A stretch of DNA of 64,000 bases from CANMUM01 sp965263365 (GCA_965263365.1 OZ253672.1:1612001-1676000); one strand, 5' to 3'; shown: positions 8,674 through 18,384, counted from the first letter of the stretch. The notes: generated by a model not told the origin, from the sequence alone. Numbers and translations are program-made.

Positions 8674-9525
8674 ATGACCAAAACAAATCATATTATCGTC
8701 CATGCTGGGTTTCACAAGACAGGGACCTCAAGCCTTCAGGCTTACCTCCAAGAATATCGAAATGAATTGCTTCCTTTTGCAAGGATCTATATCAAAAGCG
8801 ACCTTAAAGATTTGAGTTCGGCGGGACGCTTTTATGGCCAGTTTCCAAGTCTTCTGAGAGCGCGATTATTTCGCAGAAAATTAAGAAAATTTCTATCCAA
8901 TATTGAAGACAATAAGGTCATTGTGATCTCGCGTGAGACATTTTGCGGTATCATGCCTGGACATAGACGTTTTGGTATTTGGCCCGCACGAAAAATGACA
9001 CCCATAGCTACAAAACTCGCAATCATAATCGAGCAAGAACTGCGAAGGCGATTTGGCGAAGACACGGAAATAACCTTGCTGTACACGACCCGTGAAAAAG
9101 AGAGCTGGCACAAATCAGTATGGGGGCATATCGTTCGGTCTATCAATCTTAAAATAGCTCGAGAAGAATTCGTCTATCAACTTAAAAATCAACCGAGCCT
9201 CGACGATGAAGTTGAAACAATTCGTCGAAACTTAAAATATGCAAATGTGCTCTCTCGATCGCTTGAAGAACTTAAAACGCACCCACTGGGTCCTGCCGGT
9301 GCGATAATTGATCTATTAGAACTCCCTAAAAATTGGAATGTCCAACATCCTCCAAAAACGATCAATAATGTCGGAGAACCTAAAGATATTCAAAACGAAT
9401 TTCTACGATTAAACCGAGACATGAAAAACGCTAAAATTCTCAAGTCCCAAAAAGAGAAAATCGCAAATGATTGGCGCAAATATAACGGATTCAAGCCGCG
9501 CCAAAAAAAACTAAGAAATAAATAA
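8674..9525 (+). CDS. Sulfotransferase-like P-loop protein
   Basis: This 283-residue protein opens with IIVHAGFHKTGTSSLQAYL (residues 7-25), the PAPS-binding P-loop form (HxGxxKTGTSSLQ) of the sulfotransferase superfamily, as also seen in phage- and surface-glycan-associated members. VIVISRETFCG and the LLYTTREKESWHKSVWGH block fit the second, 3'-phosphate-binding region. The tail is rich in Lys and Arg. The likely role is transfer of sulfate to a glycan or lipid, but the acceptor is unknown and catalytic competence is not proven. It is divergent from rpsD and has no glycan-biosynthesis neighbours. Confidence 0.72.
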   Translation: MTKTNHIIVHAGFHKTGTSSLQAYLQEYRNELLPFARIYIKSDLKDLSSAGRFYGQFPSLLRARLFRRKLRKFLSNIEDNKVIVISRETFCGIMPGHRRFGIWPARKMTPIATKLAIIIEQELRRRFGEDTEITLLYTTREKESWHKSVWGHIVRSINLKIAREEFVYQLKNQPSLDDEVETIRRNLKYANVLSRSLEELKTHPLGPAGAIIDLLELPKNWNVQHPPKTINNVGEPKDIQNEFLRLNRDMKNAKILKSQKEKIANDWRKYNGFKPRQKKLRNK

Positions 9526-9579
9526 TTTCACATTATCTGAATAAAATTTATGAAACCAAAAAAACAGTGTCAGATAGCT

Positions 9580-10020
9580 TTATAAATCCGCAAGGATAGA
9601 GGGCCAATTGGCATCGCCAAGCGATATATTCTCGTCAATATTTCTAAGCCAGCGCGTGCGTACACTTTTACTGTAATTCAAATATAATTTGTCATTATGA
9701 ACAGTCCATGCTTCCGGATCTGTTTCGGCCGTATAACCGCGTGAAACTGCGAACGCGCAATACCCACCATATTGAGGCGCATACTTGTCCGGCGTTTCAA
9801 CAAACATCTCTCGATGTTCCTTTGTTGCAAAATGCCAAGTCGCTCCGCCAAAATCAGCACTGAATTCAGCTGAGCCTAAGACAGGCTCACCTTGCGTAAA
9901 ATAAGCGACCGGGTCATAACCTCGTATCGCGGCATTATCTGCTAAAAAATACGGACTCGCAAAGCCAAGTGCAGGTGTCGCTATAGCTCCAAAAATAAAA
10001 GTTCTACGTGTAAATTCCAT
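9580..10020 (-). CDS. Exported YHS-domain protein
   Basis: From the ATG at 10020 (GGAG 7 bases upstream) the product has 146 residues. It begins MEFTRRTFIFGAIATPALGFA, a twin-arginine-like signal peptide. A YHS module follows: AIRGYDPVAYFTQGEPVLG, then FADFGGATWHFATKEHREMF, then PDKYAPQYGGYCAFAVSRGY. YHS domains of this type are small metal-associated modules, often found with copper proteins or transporters. The longer frame from 10077 would bury the signal peptide, so I rejected it. It stands alone; the function is unknown beyond an exported location. Confidence 0.82.
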   Translation of the reverse strand: MEFTRRTFIFGAIATPALGFASPYFLADNAAIRGYDPVAYFTQGEPVLGSAEFSADFGGATWHFATKEHREMFVETPDKYAPQYGGYCAFAVSRGYTAETDPEAWTVHNDKLYLNYSKSVRTRWLRNIDENISLGDANWPSILADL

Positions 10021-10166
10021 AATTTCTCCTTTTTTATTCATTCGAAAAAAACGTGGATTTGTTTCATAAAATTGCACTCATAGCCACAATATGACTTATA
10101 AATAGGTTTTCAAGCTCATTGATTTTCTCGGCAAAAAATCCCTTATTGAGCGATCAATACTAAAAA

Positions 10167-12305
10167 TCAAAATTTACGCTTTTGGCTCTTGCCTTTCACA
10201 ATGCGATGTCCAGCACGACCAGCTTGTGAACGCGCTTCCATCATTTTTTTTGTATTCTCTCTCGGCGTTAAAGCATCTTGCGCTAAATTCAAATCGGCTT
10301 CCTCAAGCCTCGAAATTTCGTCCCGTAACCTTGCGGCTTCCTCAAATTCTAAGTCTTCGGCAGCCTTCAACATATCCTTACGAAGTTTATCAAGATGTTT
10401 GGCCAAATTATCGCCGACCATCGGCGCAAAATCTAGTGAAGCTGTAACACGCTCCTGATCTGTGTTGCCAGCAAAAACACCTTGCATCACATCCGTAATA
10501 TTTTTTCGAACTGTTTGCGGAGTAATTCCATTGGCTTCATTATAGGCGATTTGCTTTTTACGTCGTCGATTTGTTTCTGAAATTGCACGTTCCATGGATC
10601 CTGTAATCTTATCCGCATACATAATGACCCTTCCATCAACGTTGCGTGCGGCACGACCAATGGTTTGTACTAACGAAGTTTCAGATCTTAAAAAACCCTC
10701 TTTATCAGCGTCAAGGATCGCAACAAGCGCACATTCCGGAATATCCAAACCCTCCCGCAACAAATTGATTCCAATTAACACGTCAAATACCCCAACACGC
10801 AAATCTCTCAAAATCTCAATGCGTTCGACCGTATCAATCTCACTATGCAAATACCTGACCTTGATCCCATTTTCGTGCAGATAATCCGTCAAGTCTTCAG
10901 CCATTCGTTTAGTCAAGGTTGTAACCAAAACACGGTAGCCATTATTCACGACACCGCGTATTTCGTGCATCACATCATCGACTTGACTTTCGACAGGGCG
11001 AATTTCGATGGGTGGATCAAGTAGACCCGTGGGTCGAATAACCTGCTCAGTGAAAGTGCCGCCCGTACGCTCAAGCTCCCAGCTCCCTGGTGTCGCCGAC
11101 ACATAAATCGATTGAGGGCGCATGCCATCCCATTCTTCAAATTTCAAAGGGCGATTATCAATGCAAGAAGGCAACCGAAATCCATGTTCAGCAAGTGTCG
11201 CTTTTCGGCGAAAATCCCCGCGATACATGCCTCCAATTTGTGGAATGCTGACATGACTTTCATCAACAAATACCAACGCACGATCCGGCACATATTCAAA
11301 AAGTGTTGGAGGCGGCTCACCCGGCGCTCGCCCTGTGAGAAATCTTGAGTAATTTTCAATGCCTGCACAAACACCCGTAGCTTCAAGCATTTCCAAATCA
11401 AATTTAGTTCGTTGTTCCAATCGCTGATATTCGAGGAGTTTATTTTCTTTATTTAGTTGAAAAAGCCGCTCTTCCAACTCTACTTTTATCGCCTTTATGG
11501 CTTGCTGCATTGTCGGGCGGGGTGTCACGTAATGTGAATTCGCGTAAATTCTGACCTTCTCGAGTTCATCATATTTTTGTCCGGTAAGCGGATCTATTTC
11601 CACAATTGTTTCAAGTTCGTCTCCGAAAAACGAGAAACGCAGTGCTCGACTTTCAAGGTGCGCTGGCCAAACTTCTAACAAGTCTCCACGCACTCGAAAC
11701 GTACCACGCTGAAAGGCTTGATCATTTCGATTATATTGCTGCGCGACGAGATCAGCCATGATTTGACGCTGGTCGTAATTTTGACCTACTAATAAATCTT
11801 GTGTCATCGCCGTGTAAGTATCGACAGAACCAATACCATAAATGCATGATACTGATGCCACAATGATCACGTCATCACGTTCTAAGAGCGCACGCGTTGC
11901 AGAATGTCGCATTCGATCGATTGCTTCATTAATCTGGCTTTCCTTTTCAATGTATGTGTCCGAGCGTGGCACGTATGCCTCGGGTTGATAATAGTCATAA
12001 TAAGAAACAAAATACTCAACCGCATTGTTTGGAAAGAAAGCCTTAAATTCGGAATAAAGTTGCGCCGCGAGTGTTTTATTGTGTGCCATAATAAGCGCTG
12101 GACGTTGCGTTTCGGCAATCACCTTTGCCATTGTAAAGGTTTTTCCGGTCCCTGTCGCGCCCAATAAAACTTGATCGCGTTCGCCGGTATTCACAGCGCT
12201 AACAAGCTCTTTTATCGCAGTCGGCTGATCACCGGCAGGCTCAAACTCAGAAACCAACTCAAAATGCTTACCACCTTCTAATTTTTCACGTTTATCTGTG
12301 CGCAT
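10167..12305 (-). CDS. uvrB: Excinuclease ABC subunit B
   Basis: This ~712-residue protein has Walker A GATGTGKTFT and the YFVSYYDYYQPEAYVP beta-hairpin region used to pry open damaged DNA. It also has VDESHVSIPQIGGMYRGD, helicase motifs ending in GRAARNVDGRVIMYAD, and the C-terminal UVR motif LKAAEDLEFEEAARLRDEI. UvrB verifies lesions delivered by UvrA and recruits UvrC in nucleotide excision repair. I take ATG 12305 as the start; a TTG at 12323 would add six residues. No GTTC-N7-GTTC SOS box is seen in the short upstream region. Confidence 0.96.
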   Translation of the reverse strand: MRTDKREKLEGGKHFELVSEFEPAGDQPTAIKELVSAVNTGERDQVLLGATGTGKTFTMAKVIAETQRPALIMAHNKTLAAQLYSEFKAFFPNNAVEYFVSYYDYYQPEAYVPRSDTYIEKESQINEAIDRMRHSATRALLERDDVIIVASVSCIYGIGSVDTYTAMTQDLLVGQNYDQRQIMADLVAQQYNRNDQAFQRGTFRVRGDLLEVWPAHLESRALRFSFFGDELETIVEIDPLTGQKYDELEKVRIYANSHYVTPRPTMQQAIKAIKVELEERLFQLNKENKLLEYQRLEQRTKFDLEMLEATGVCAGIENYSRFLTGRAPGEPPPTLFEYVPDRALVFVDESHVSIPQIGGMYRGDFRRKATLAEHGFRLPSCIDNRPLKFEEWDGMRPQSIYVSATPGSWELERTGGTFTEQVIRPTGLLDPPIEIRPVESQVDDVMHEIRGVVNNGYRVLVTTLTKRMAEDLTDYLHENGIKVRYLHSEIDTVERIEILRDLRVGVFDVLIGINLLREGLDIPECALVAILDADKEGFLRSETSLVQTIGRAARNVDGRVIMYADKITGSMERAISETNRRRKKQIAYNEANGITPQTVRKNITDVMQGVFAGNTDQERVTASLDFAPMVGDNLAKHLDKLRKDMLKAAEDLEFEEAARLRDEISRLEEADLNLAQDALTPRENTKKMMEARSQAGRAGHRIVKGKSQKRKF

Positions 12306-12591
12306 TTGATTTTTCTCTTTCAACGACTGTTTTTGACATTTTAGGAAGTGCTGATCGTCACGTGAGTAGATGAGGCATCCTTTTTATCGGTCAATCTCAG
12401 TGGTCCATTCACCGTTTTTGATAGCGATTCATATGCCAACCAAGCCATTTTATGTTTTCTATTTGTTCTATATGCAAGAAGCTGTTTTAAATGGCAAGCC
12501 TAACACGCCTAAGAATAGAAAGAGCTTGCGTAACTCAAAAATTCATTTAAACGAGATATATTAGATCTTCTACTTCTTCGAAAGAAATCTC

Positions 12592-13431
12592 ATGCAAGTT
12601 CAACATATCGCGGCATTTTCAATTGATGGTGAAGGTGGCAATCCCGCTGGTGTGGTGATTTGTGAACAATTCCCTAGTGACGCTGATATGCAAGAAACGG
12701 CGGCTGCTGTCGGTTATAGCGAAACCGTATTTTTACATTCGCTCGGACAAAATCGCTGGCGGGTCAGATATTTTATGCCAGTGGGTGAAGTTTCGTTTTG
12801 CGGGCATGCGACGATTGCGCTTGGATATGCACTTACCGAAAAATATGGTTCAAATAATTATGAATTACATTTGAACGACGCTGAAATCGACATTTTGACA
12901 AGCAAAGTAAAAAACGAATTTCGTGCCACCGTAGCGTCGCCACCAACCGACAGCCAGCCAATATCGAAATCTCGATTGGAAGAAATTCTGACGGCATGTG
13001 ATTGGACAGCAGAAATTCTCGATGAAAATAATTTGCCCGCAATCGCCTCAACTGTGCAATCACATCCGGTCATTTTTCTGAAAAAACGTGCCGTGTTATC
13101 AGAAATGAAAATAGATGAAGAGCTGATCAATCAAATAATGGCGAAGAATAACGACGCGACAATAATGTTTGCACATGCGGAAACGCCAACTAAATTTAAC
13201 GTACGCAATTTCTTTTTTTCGGGATCACTTATCGAAGATCCTGCCACCGGATCAGCTGCTGCAGCCTTCGCGGGTCTTTTGCGTCGACGAAATTGGGCCG
13301 CTGAAAGCAAAATCGAGATTTATCAAGGCGAAGATATGGGTATGCCCTCACGAATCATCGCAACTATCCCTGAAAAAATAGGATCCGGGGCTTTCATTGA
13401 GGGGCAGGCCCGCATACTCTCAAACTCATAA
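12592..13431 (+). CDS. PhzF family isomerase-like protein
   Basis: This 279-residue protein has the PhzF/DapF-like fold signatures: AFSIDGEGGNPAGVV, YSETVFL with the catalytic Glu44, GEVSFCGHATIALGYAL, and EDPATGSAAAAFAGLL in the second half. Family members catalyse proton-shuffle isomerisations such as the PhzF step of phenazine synthesis. No phenazine genes are near, so the substrate here is unknown. The gene is single, with about 270 bases of non-coding DNA before it. Confidence 0.88.
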   Translation: MQVQHIAAFSIDGEGGNPAGVVICEQFPSDADMQETAAAVGYSETVFLHSLGQNRWRVRYFMPVGEVSFCGHATIALGYALTEKYGSNNYELHLNDAEIDILTSKVKNEFRATVASPPTDSQPISKSRLEEILTACDWTAEILDENNLPAIASTVQSHPVIFLKKRAVLSEMKIDEELINQIMAKNNDATIMFAHAETPTKFNVRNFFFSGSLIEDPATGSAAAAFAGLLRRRNWAAESKIEIYQGEDMGMPSRIIATIPEKIGSGAFIEGQARILSNS

Positions 13432-13612
13432 AAAACACACTAACCCTAATCACCAGAATTTGCATCTCATAACAATCTTGCAATTTGTATTTTTTGGGGT
13501 TTGATCCGAAAACGCGCACAATCAAATTCGTCTCTCATTCTTGTATATCACTCTTTCAAAATTGACAGCTTTTAAAGCATAAGATAAGAATTGAAAATTC
13601 TATTTAAGGTTC

Positions 13613-13933
13613 ATGATGCGCGCAAAAATTTATTCTCCTGCACCCAATACAATGCAGTCTGGTCAATTAAGAACTGGCGATTGGATTTTAGAATTCTATC
13701 CAACAAATAAAAAAATCATTGATCCGCTTATGGGCTGGTCGGGTTCTAAAGGCACAAAAAACCAATTGCGAATGCGTTTCAAGACAAAAGAATCTGCGAT
13801 TGATTATGCGCAGCAAAATCAAATCAAATATGATCTCATCGAAACTAAGGCAAGAACACGAAAACCCAATATTCGCAAAATGGGTTATGCGGAAAATTTT
13901 TCGCATAATCGCCGTTCCCCTTGGACCCATTAA
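13613..13933 (+). CDS. NDUFS4-like (18 kDa) accessory subunit of NADH dehydrogenase complex I
   Basis: This 106-residue basic protein has the ETC complex I subunit pattern: AKIYSPAPNTMQSG, WILEFYP, DPLMGWSGSKGTKNQLRMRF, then the C-terminal FSHNRRSPWTH. It is known from alphaproteobacteria and mitochondria and stabilises the NADH-binding arm of complex I at the cytoplasmic side. In this lineage it is usually encoded away from the nuo operon, as here. The start could be the first or the second of two codons at 13613 (ATGATG). Confidence 0.9.
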   Translation: MMRAKIYSPAPNTMQSGQLRTGDWILEFYPTNKKIIDPLMGWSGSKGTKNQLRMRFKTKESAIDYAQQNQIKYDLIETKARTRKPNIRKMGYAENFSHNRRSPWTH

Positions 13934-13963
13934 AATGATTTTTTGTAGATAGAATTTGTAACC

Positions 13964-14998
13964 ATGCAGGCATTCTATCGAACTTTAAAACTATTGTTCT
14001 TAATTATTTTTTTGATCTTGTTGAGTTCCGCATCTCTTATTGTCGGAAACGAGGTAGGTTGTCGAAAATCTGTGGAGCAATTTGGTTTCACCGAAATTTC
14101 ACAAAAAAACAATATTATCCCATCTGACGAAGTTATTTTTAGCAATTTACTCGAAATTCAGAGAGCCATAATTTATGCAAACTACGCGAAGGTTCTGGAT
14201 CGTGGCGAACCTCATAACTTCGGTCATTTGAGTTCGATTTGGAATTATTGGCAAAGTGTTTGCAAAATTACACAAATCTCAGAGTTGTTTGGTGGTTTTT
14301 CTAGAACCGGCATACGGGAGATATATGCTGTCTCAATTGACATGACTTGGTCACTCATTGCACGCAGCGCCTATGAAGGCACCATTGGGCGATTATTTGC
14401 AACAATTGACGGATCACGAAAAACAAACTTAGAAATTGCTTTTCAAAACCAAGCTTTAGCATTTAGCAGTGCCTATTTTAATGGATATGAGAAAGTTTGG
14501 TCTTATGAAGATGATTTAAAAATCTTAACTGAAATTGAGTCAAAAAATCCGCGTGATTATGAACGCAAATTATTTTTTTACCTGCGAAATCGACTATCTT
14601 ATTGGAAGCAAAGTCTCTTTTTTGATTCCGAACAAGATCAAAAGCAGAATAACTTCGTTTTTATGATCGAGATCTCTGGTATTACAGCTTTTCAAATTCA
14701 CCAAATGCGAGAAGTCAATTTCACAGGCTATCACAACAACAACCTGATTGTAGAAATTGAGAATTTATCACTCTTAGAAAGTCTTGAAAAAATTGTTCAA
14801 GTTGGTGGCAGCATTGTTAGGATAAATGGCTTTGAAAAAGTTTGGGTTGTTACACAAACTTCAAATAACGAGCGATCCAATCTTGAAACCATACTTAAAT
14901 TTTCGGAAACCTCTCAAGATATAGTTTCCCTTAAACTTCTTGATGCTGCCGAATTCACTGCCACTATTTCAAAAGGGGATATTCTTAAAGCACTCTAA
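13964..14998 (+). CDS. Hypothetical exported or membrane-anchored protein
   Basis: This 344-residue protein is not recognised. Residues 8-28 (LKLLFLIIFLILLSSASLIV) form one strong hydrophobic helix, either a signal peptide or an N-terminal anchor. The remainder is soluble, aromatic-rich (YWKQSLFF, WSYEDDLKIL) and lacks repeats or a known motif. A cysteine at about residue 33 follows the helix, but no lipobox is evident. It lies 30 bases after the complex I subunit gene in the same direction, so the two may be cotranscribed. tRNA-Arg follows in the same direction. Confidence 0.62.
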   Translation: MQAFYRTLKLLFLIIFLILLSSASLIVGNEVGCRKSVEQFGFTEISQKNNIIPSDEVIFSNLLEIQRAIIYANYAKVLDRGEPHNFGHLSSIWNYWQSVCKITQISELFGGFSRTGIREIYAVSIDMTWSLIARSAYEGTIGRLFATIDGSRKTNLEIAFQNQALAFSSAYFNGYEKVWSYEDDLKILTEIESKNPRDYERKLFFYLRNRLSYWKQSLFFDSEQDQKQNNFVFMIEISGITAFQIHQMREVNFTGYHNNNLIVEIENLSLLESLEKIVQVGGSIVRINGFEKVWVVTQTSNNERSNLETILKFSETSQDIVSLKLLDAAEFTATISKGDILKAL

Positions 14999-15051
14999 GC
15001 CCCAGAAATGGGCTTGCATATTATCCTCGACAATACTATTAGCTTCCTGTC

Positions 15052-15128
15052 GGTCCCGTAGCTCAACTGGATAGAGCAACTGACTTCTAATCAGTAGGTT
15101 GGGGGTTCAAGTCCTCCCGGGATCGCCA
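15052..15128 (+). tRNA. tRNA-Arg (anticodon UCU)
   Basis: The sequence folds as a full cloverleaf. The acceptor arms GGTCCCG / CGGGATC pair with one G-U. The D-stem is GCTC/GAGC. The anticodon stem ACTGA/TCAGT holds the loop CTTCTAA (anticodon TCT at 15086-15088). The T-loop is GTTCAAGTC, the discriminator is G, and CCA is encoded. It reads AGA and AGG codons. Confidence 0.95.
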
Positions 15129-15419
15129 TATTTTTCATTTAAATTCAAATATTTAGCACTAATTCTCAAATTTATCTCCGGAAAAATTTCCCTGTGGAGG
15201 ACATATAGGGGGCTTTTTTATGAGGTAGGCGCTAAGTTGGTGTGGAAATTGCTCTTATTTAGGGTAATACTCAAGCTCATTAACCTTTTTAATGCGATAG
15301 GAAAGCTCTCAGCTTTAAAGAAGTTCCATTGCAATATAAGAGACCTAGACAGACTTCTGCGCGATTTGCGGAGAGTTAAGAAGCCAATTTATGTGCGTGG
15401 TGAAACTATGTAAAACCAC
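15129..15419. other. Gap between tRNA-Arg and purK
   Basis: About 290 bases. An open frame crosses the tRNA and continues here, but its start is inside the tRNA and its product looks random. No integrase or att-like repeat of the tRNA 3' end is seen. Confidence 0.5.
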
Positions 15420-16493
15420 TTACTTCTTTATTCCCTTTATTCGGTTCACATGCCCCATCTTCCGTCCCGCACGAACTTCTGACTTTCCGTATAGATGCAA
15501 AATACTATCTTGATCCTCCGCAAAGGACCGCCAATTTAACACATCGTCGCCAATTAAATTAATCATTTCAACATCACACGTACGGGAAGTTCCTCCAAGT
15601 GGCCAACCGGCAATTGCACGAATGTGTTGTTCGAATTGATCCGTAACAGCCACTGATTGAGTCCAGTGTCCAGAATTATGAACACGAGGCGCAAATTCAT
15701 TCACTAAAAGTCCACCATCAGTAACAAATAACTCGACACCGATGACACCTACATAATTTAGTCCCGTTAAAATTGAACTAGCTATTTGTATGCCTTCATC
15801 CTGTTCACGAATTGAAAGGCTTGCAGGAACACTTGTAGAATAAAGAATGCCATTGCGGTGCTCATTTTCTCCAAGTTCGAATGCTGAAATTTCACAATTT
15901 TGACCACGCGCGGCAATAACTGAAACCTCCCTGGAAAATTCAATCTGTTCTTCTAATACACAAAGAACATTTCCAAGCGAGTTCCAAGCATCTTCCAACT
16001 CATTAACCGATGAAATGCGTATCTGCCCCTTTCCGTCGTACCCAAATCGCCTTGTTTTCAAAATTGACGGCTTCAAATTTTCTCCAATTGAGCGCAAATC
16101 TGAAGGATTCTCAATATTCCTATAGGGAGCGACTTCTAACCCTAATTTTGTCAAAAATTGCTTCTCTAATAATCGGTCTTGCGAAATTGACAGAGCGTTT
16201 CGAGGCGGAAAAATTGTTGCACTTTTCTCAATACTATCAAGAGCTTTCGTTGGAATATTTTCAAACTCATAAGTCACAACATCGACCGATGAAGCAAAAG
16301 TTTCTAAAGCTGAAATGTCGTCAAAATTTGCGATCGTTGAACAATTGCTCACTTGAATTGCGGGTGAGCGACTGTCGGGATCAAATATATGCGTTTTAAA
16401 GCCCAATTTCGAAGCAGACAGCGATAGCATTTTCCCTAACTGCCCTCCACCAAGAATACCTATAACCGTTCCGGGTTCTAGCGTTTTAGTCAT
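15420..16493 (-). CDS. purK: N5-carboxyaminoimidazole ribonucleotide synthase
   Basis: This 357-residue ATP-grasp protein starts with GTVIGILGGGQLGKMLSLSA. It has the ATP-grasp core with LKTRRFGYDGKGQ and EEQIEFSREVSVI, and the VNEFAPRVHNSGHWT substrate loop typical of PurK. PurK carboxylates AIR using ATP and bicarbonate in purine synthesis. It overlaps purE by 8 bases, so the pair is a coupled purE-purK operon. C-terminal residues RVKGIKK end just before tRNA-side DNA; the length is normal. Confidence 0.95.
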   Translation of the reverse strand: MTKTLEPGTVIGILGGGQLGKMLSLSASKLGFKTHIFDPDSRSPAIQVSNCSTIANFDDISALETFASSVDVVTYEFENIPTKALDSIEKSATIFPPRNALSISQDRLLEKQFLTKLGLEVAPYRNIENPSDLRSIGENLKPSILKTRRFGYDGKGQIRISSVNELEDAWNSLGNVLCVLEEQIEFSREVSVIAARGQNCEISAFELGENEHRNGILYSTSVPASLSIREQDEGIQIASSILTGLNYVGVIGVELFVTDGGLLVNEFAPRVHNSGHWTQSVAVTDQFEQHIRAIAGWPLGGTSRTCDVEMINLIGDDVLNWRSFAEDQDSILHLYGKSEVRAGRKMGHVNRIKGIKK

Positions 16494-16971
16494 CTACAGG
16501 AATCTCCGCGATTGACGCCGACAAGTTTTCTCGCCATTTGCTTAGCCTTGCCGCTAATTCAACATCCTGTAGCGCAAGTATTTGCGCCGCCATTAAGGCC
16601 GCATTGATGGCGCCAGCCTCCCCAATTGCCATTGTGCCGACGGGATAGCCTCTTGGCATCTGAACTATCGAATATAAGCTATCGACCCCATTTAGTGCTT
16701 TCGTCTGTATAGGGACTCCTAAAACGGGGATTAAGGTTTTTGATGCCATCATTCCTGGTAAATGAGCGGCACCACCGGCACCAGCGATAATAACCTTTAA
16801 TCCTCGGCCTTGAGAGGAACTGCCATACTCCCACAATCTATCGGGCGTTCGATGTGCAGACACAATTCGAACTTCGTATTCGATCTTCAATTCTTCAAGG
16901 AAATTTGCGGCGTTTTTCATGGTCACCCAGTCAGACTGGCTTCCCATTACTATTCCAACTTCAACAGGCAT
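16486..16971 (-). CDS. purE: N5-carboxyaminoimidazole ribonucleotide mutase
   Basis: This 161-residue protein matches class I PurE throughout: VGIVMGSQSDWVTM, YEVRIVSAHRTPDRL, VIIAGAGGAAHLPGMMAS, LGVPIQTKALNGVDSLYSIVQMP and GYPVGTMAIGEAGA. It rearranges N5-CAIR to CAIR after PurK. The ATG at 16971 is first in the operon, with the downstream purK start overlapping its end. Confidence 0.96.
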   Translation of the reverse strand: MPVEVGIVMGSQSDWVTMKNAANFLEELKIEYEVRIVSAHRTPDRLWEYGSSSQGRGLKVIIAGAGGAAHLPGMMASKTLIPVLGVPIQTKALNGVDSLYSIVQMPRGYPVGTMAIGEAGAINAALMAAQILALQDVELAARLSKWRENLSASIAEIPVDD

Positions 16972-17328
16972 ATGGACCTCTTCTTTTATGATTTAATAGC
17001 CATTTTAAAATCGAAGATCAATTCGCTTAACCAAATTCGCTTACAAATGTTTTGCGTGGCTTATTTGCGTTCTCAAAAAGGGGCAATCAAGCAAACTCGG
17101 ACCATTCTTCACACGAAGAAAATGTAAACTTTAGACGACTGCGAAAAAACGAACTAGACGAGCTAGTTAGTTAACTTCCATGGTGCACACTTAAGAGATT
17201 TACAATCCAATTGGTTTCACTCGTTTCGTGAAAAAGCCAAACTAATTTTCTCTATTTTCTTATCTTGGGTTATCAAATTTTGAGAAAAGCCAGCAAGCAA
17301 ATGAGTTGAGCCGACTTTAATAGAGTGA
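16972..17328. other. Gap between purE and the ECF sigma remnant
   Basis: About 360 AT-rich bases between divergent units. An inverted repeat TTTCAC-N7-GTGAAA lies near 17216. The missing N-terminal coding part of the sigma factor should lie in its right half, but I cannot trace a convincing frame, so that part is either lost or too decayed. Confidence 0.5.
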
Positions 17329-17746
17329 CTTTCGTTTGATGTGGTTGACGAAGCATTTATTGCCTTCTGGAAACGCTGGGATTGAGTATCCAGCGGGCTG
17401 GTTGAGCACGGTCGCAAGGAATAAAGCCATCGACCGAATTCGCCGAAACCGAGAAGTTTTAGGCGCTAGTAATAGCATCGAAAATGAACTTCTTGATCTT
17501 GAAAGCGAAGGCGATACACCAGAAAAATCTTTTGAACACGCTCAAACTGGCAAGATGCTCCGCACTGAAATTGAAAAACTCTCTGCCGATCATAGGGAAG
17601 TTTTGTGGCTTTCATATTTTGAAGAAAAGTCAATTAATGAAATTGCCGATGAAATCAATATTCGAATTAATACTGCGAAGACACGACTATTTCATGCTCG
17701 AAAATTATTGGCCTCGCAGATTAAAAAGAGTGGCATTGAACTATGA
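17329..17746 (+). pseudogene. ECF-type sigma-70 factor, frameshifted and 5'-truncated
   Basis: An open frame beginning at 17336 encodes YPAGWLSTVARNKAIDRIRRN (end of region 2) and a full region 4, ADHREVLWLSYFEEKSINEIADEIN...KTRLFHARKLL. The preceding region 2 piece, DVVDEAFIAFWKRWD, is readable only in another frame (17338-17382), which stops at TGA. One extra base at about 17383 explains the break. Upstream of that the rest of region 2 is missing. So this sigma factor is probably dead, unless the region-4 frame is made alone. Its stop overlaps the anti-sigma-like start by ATGA. Confidence 0.75.
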
Positions 17747-18384
17747 ACGAAAAAATTGAAAATACGATCCTGGATTTACCAGATTACATCAGTGGTCGAC
17801 TTTCTCCACAACGTCGGGAAGAAATTGACGCTATGCTCGAAAAGAGCGCTGAGCTTCAAGAGGAATTGATGCACGCGAAAGAATTCCAATCATTATATCA
17901 AGAAGCAAATAGTGCTCGATTTAATGCAATGTTTGAGGCCACCGTTGAGGATCGGGCCAAAGAAGAAACAAAATCTTCGACCAGTTTCAACGAAATAGCT
18001 TCGGGTTGGCTCGCAAAGTTTGACCAACTATTTTACGGCGGTAATGTTTGGAAGCCTGCGTTCATGGTGGCAGCAAGCTTTTTAAGTTTAAACTTGCTTT
18101 CAGGAAATTTACCGCAAGGAGAAAGCGACCAATCATTAAGTGGTGATCATGAAGTCATTATTGAAGCGGATCTTTTGGTTCAGTTTTTGCAAGACGCATC
18201 ATTTTGTAGTATTTTAAAACTATTGAAAGATGAAAATCTGACTATAGTTGAAGGACCTGAAGGCAATAATCTTAAACTGAGTTTTATTGACGATCTTATC
18301 GAAAATTATATTCAGAAATCGCAAGGACGCTTAGAAAATAGTGATTTGATTATTGTCGCCTTGCCGATCGGAAAAAGCGAATGA
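17743..18384 (+). CDS. Anti-sigma-factor-like single-pass membrane protein
   Basis: This 213-residue protein has a cytosolic helical N-terminus, LDLPDYISGRLSPQRREEIDAML, that resembles anti-sigma zinc-finger-family helices but lacks the His/Cys ligands. One membrane helix lies around residues 103-121 (WKPAFMVAASFLSLNLLSG), followed by a ~90-residue C-terminal part that would be periplasmic. It is coupled to the sigma factor (ATGA at 17743) and to the protease (ATGA at 18381). By position and topology it is the likely membrane anchor and inhibitor of that sigma factor. The frame itself is intact, although both neighbours are damaged. Confidence 0.68.
   Translation: MNEKIENTILDLPDYISGRLSPQRREEIDAMLEKSAELQEELMHAKEFQSLYQEANSARFNAMFEATVEDRAKEETKSSTSFNEIASGWLAKFDQLFYGGNVWKPAFMVAASFLSLNLLSGNLPQGESDQSLSGDHEVIIEADLLVQFLQDASFCSILKLLKDENLTIVEGPEGNNLKLSFIDDLIENYIQKSQGRLENSDLIIVALPIGKSE

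Noticed and set aside
12370..12564. 64-codon plus-strand frame between uvrB and the PhzF gene
   Set aside because: No ribosome site, no recognisable motif; probably chance.
13613..15128. Genomic island attached to tRNA-Arg
   Set aside because: No integrase and no repeat of the tRNA 3' end in the following 6 kb.
15099..15413. 104-codon open frame after tRNA-Arg
   Set aside because: Starts inside the tRNA gene, and its product looks like translated non-coding DNA.
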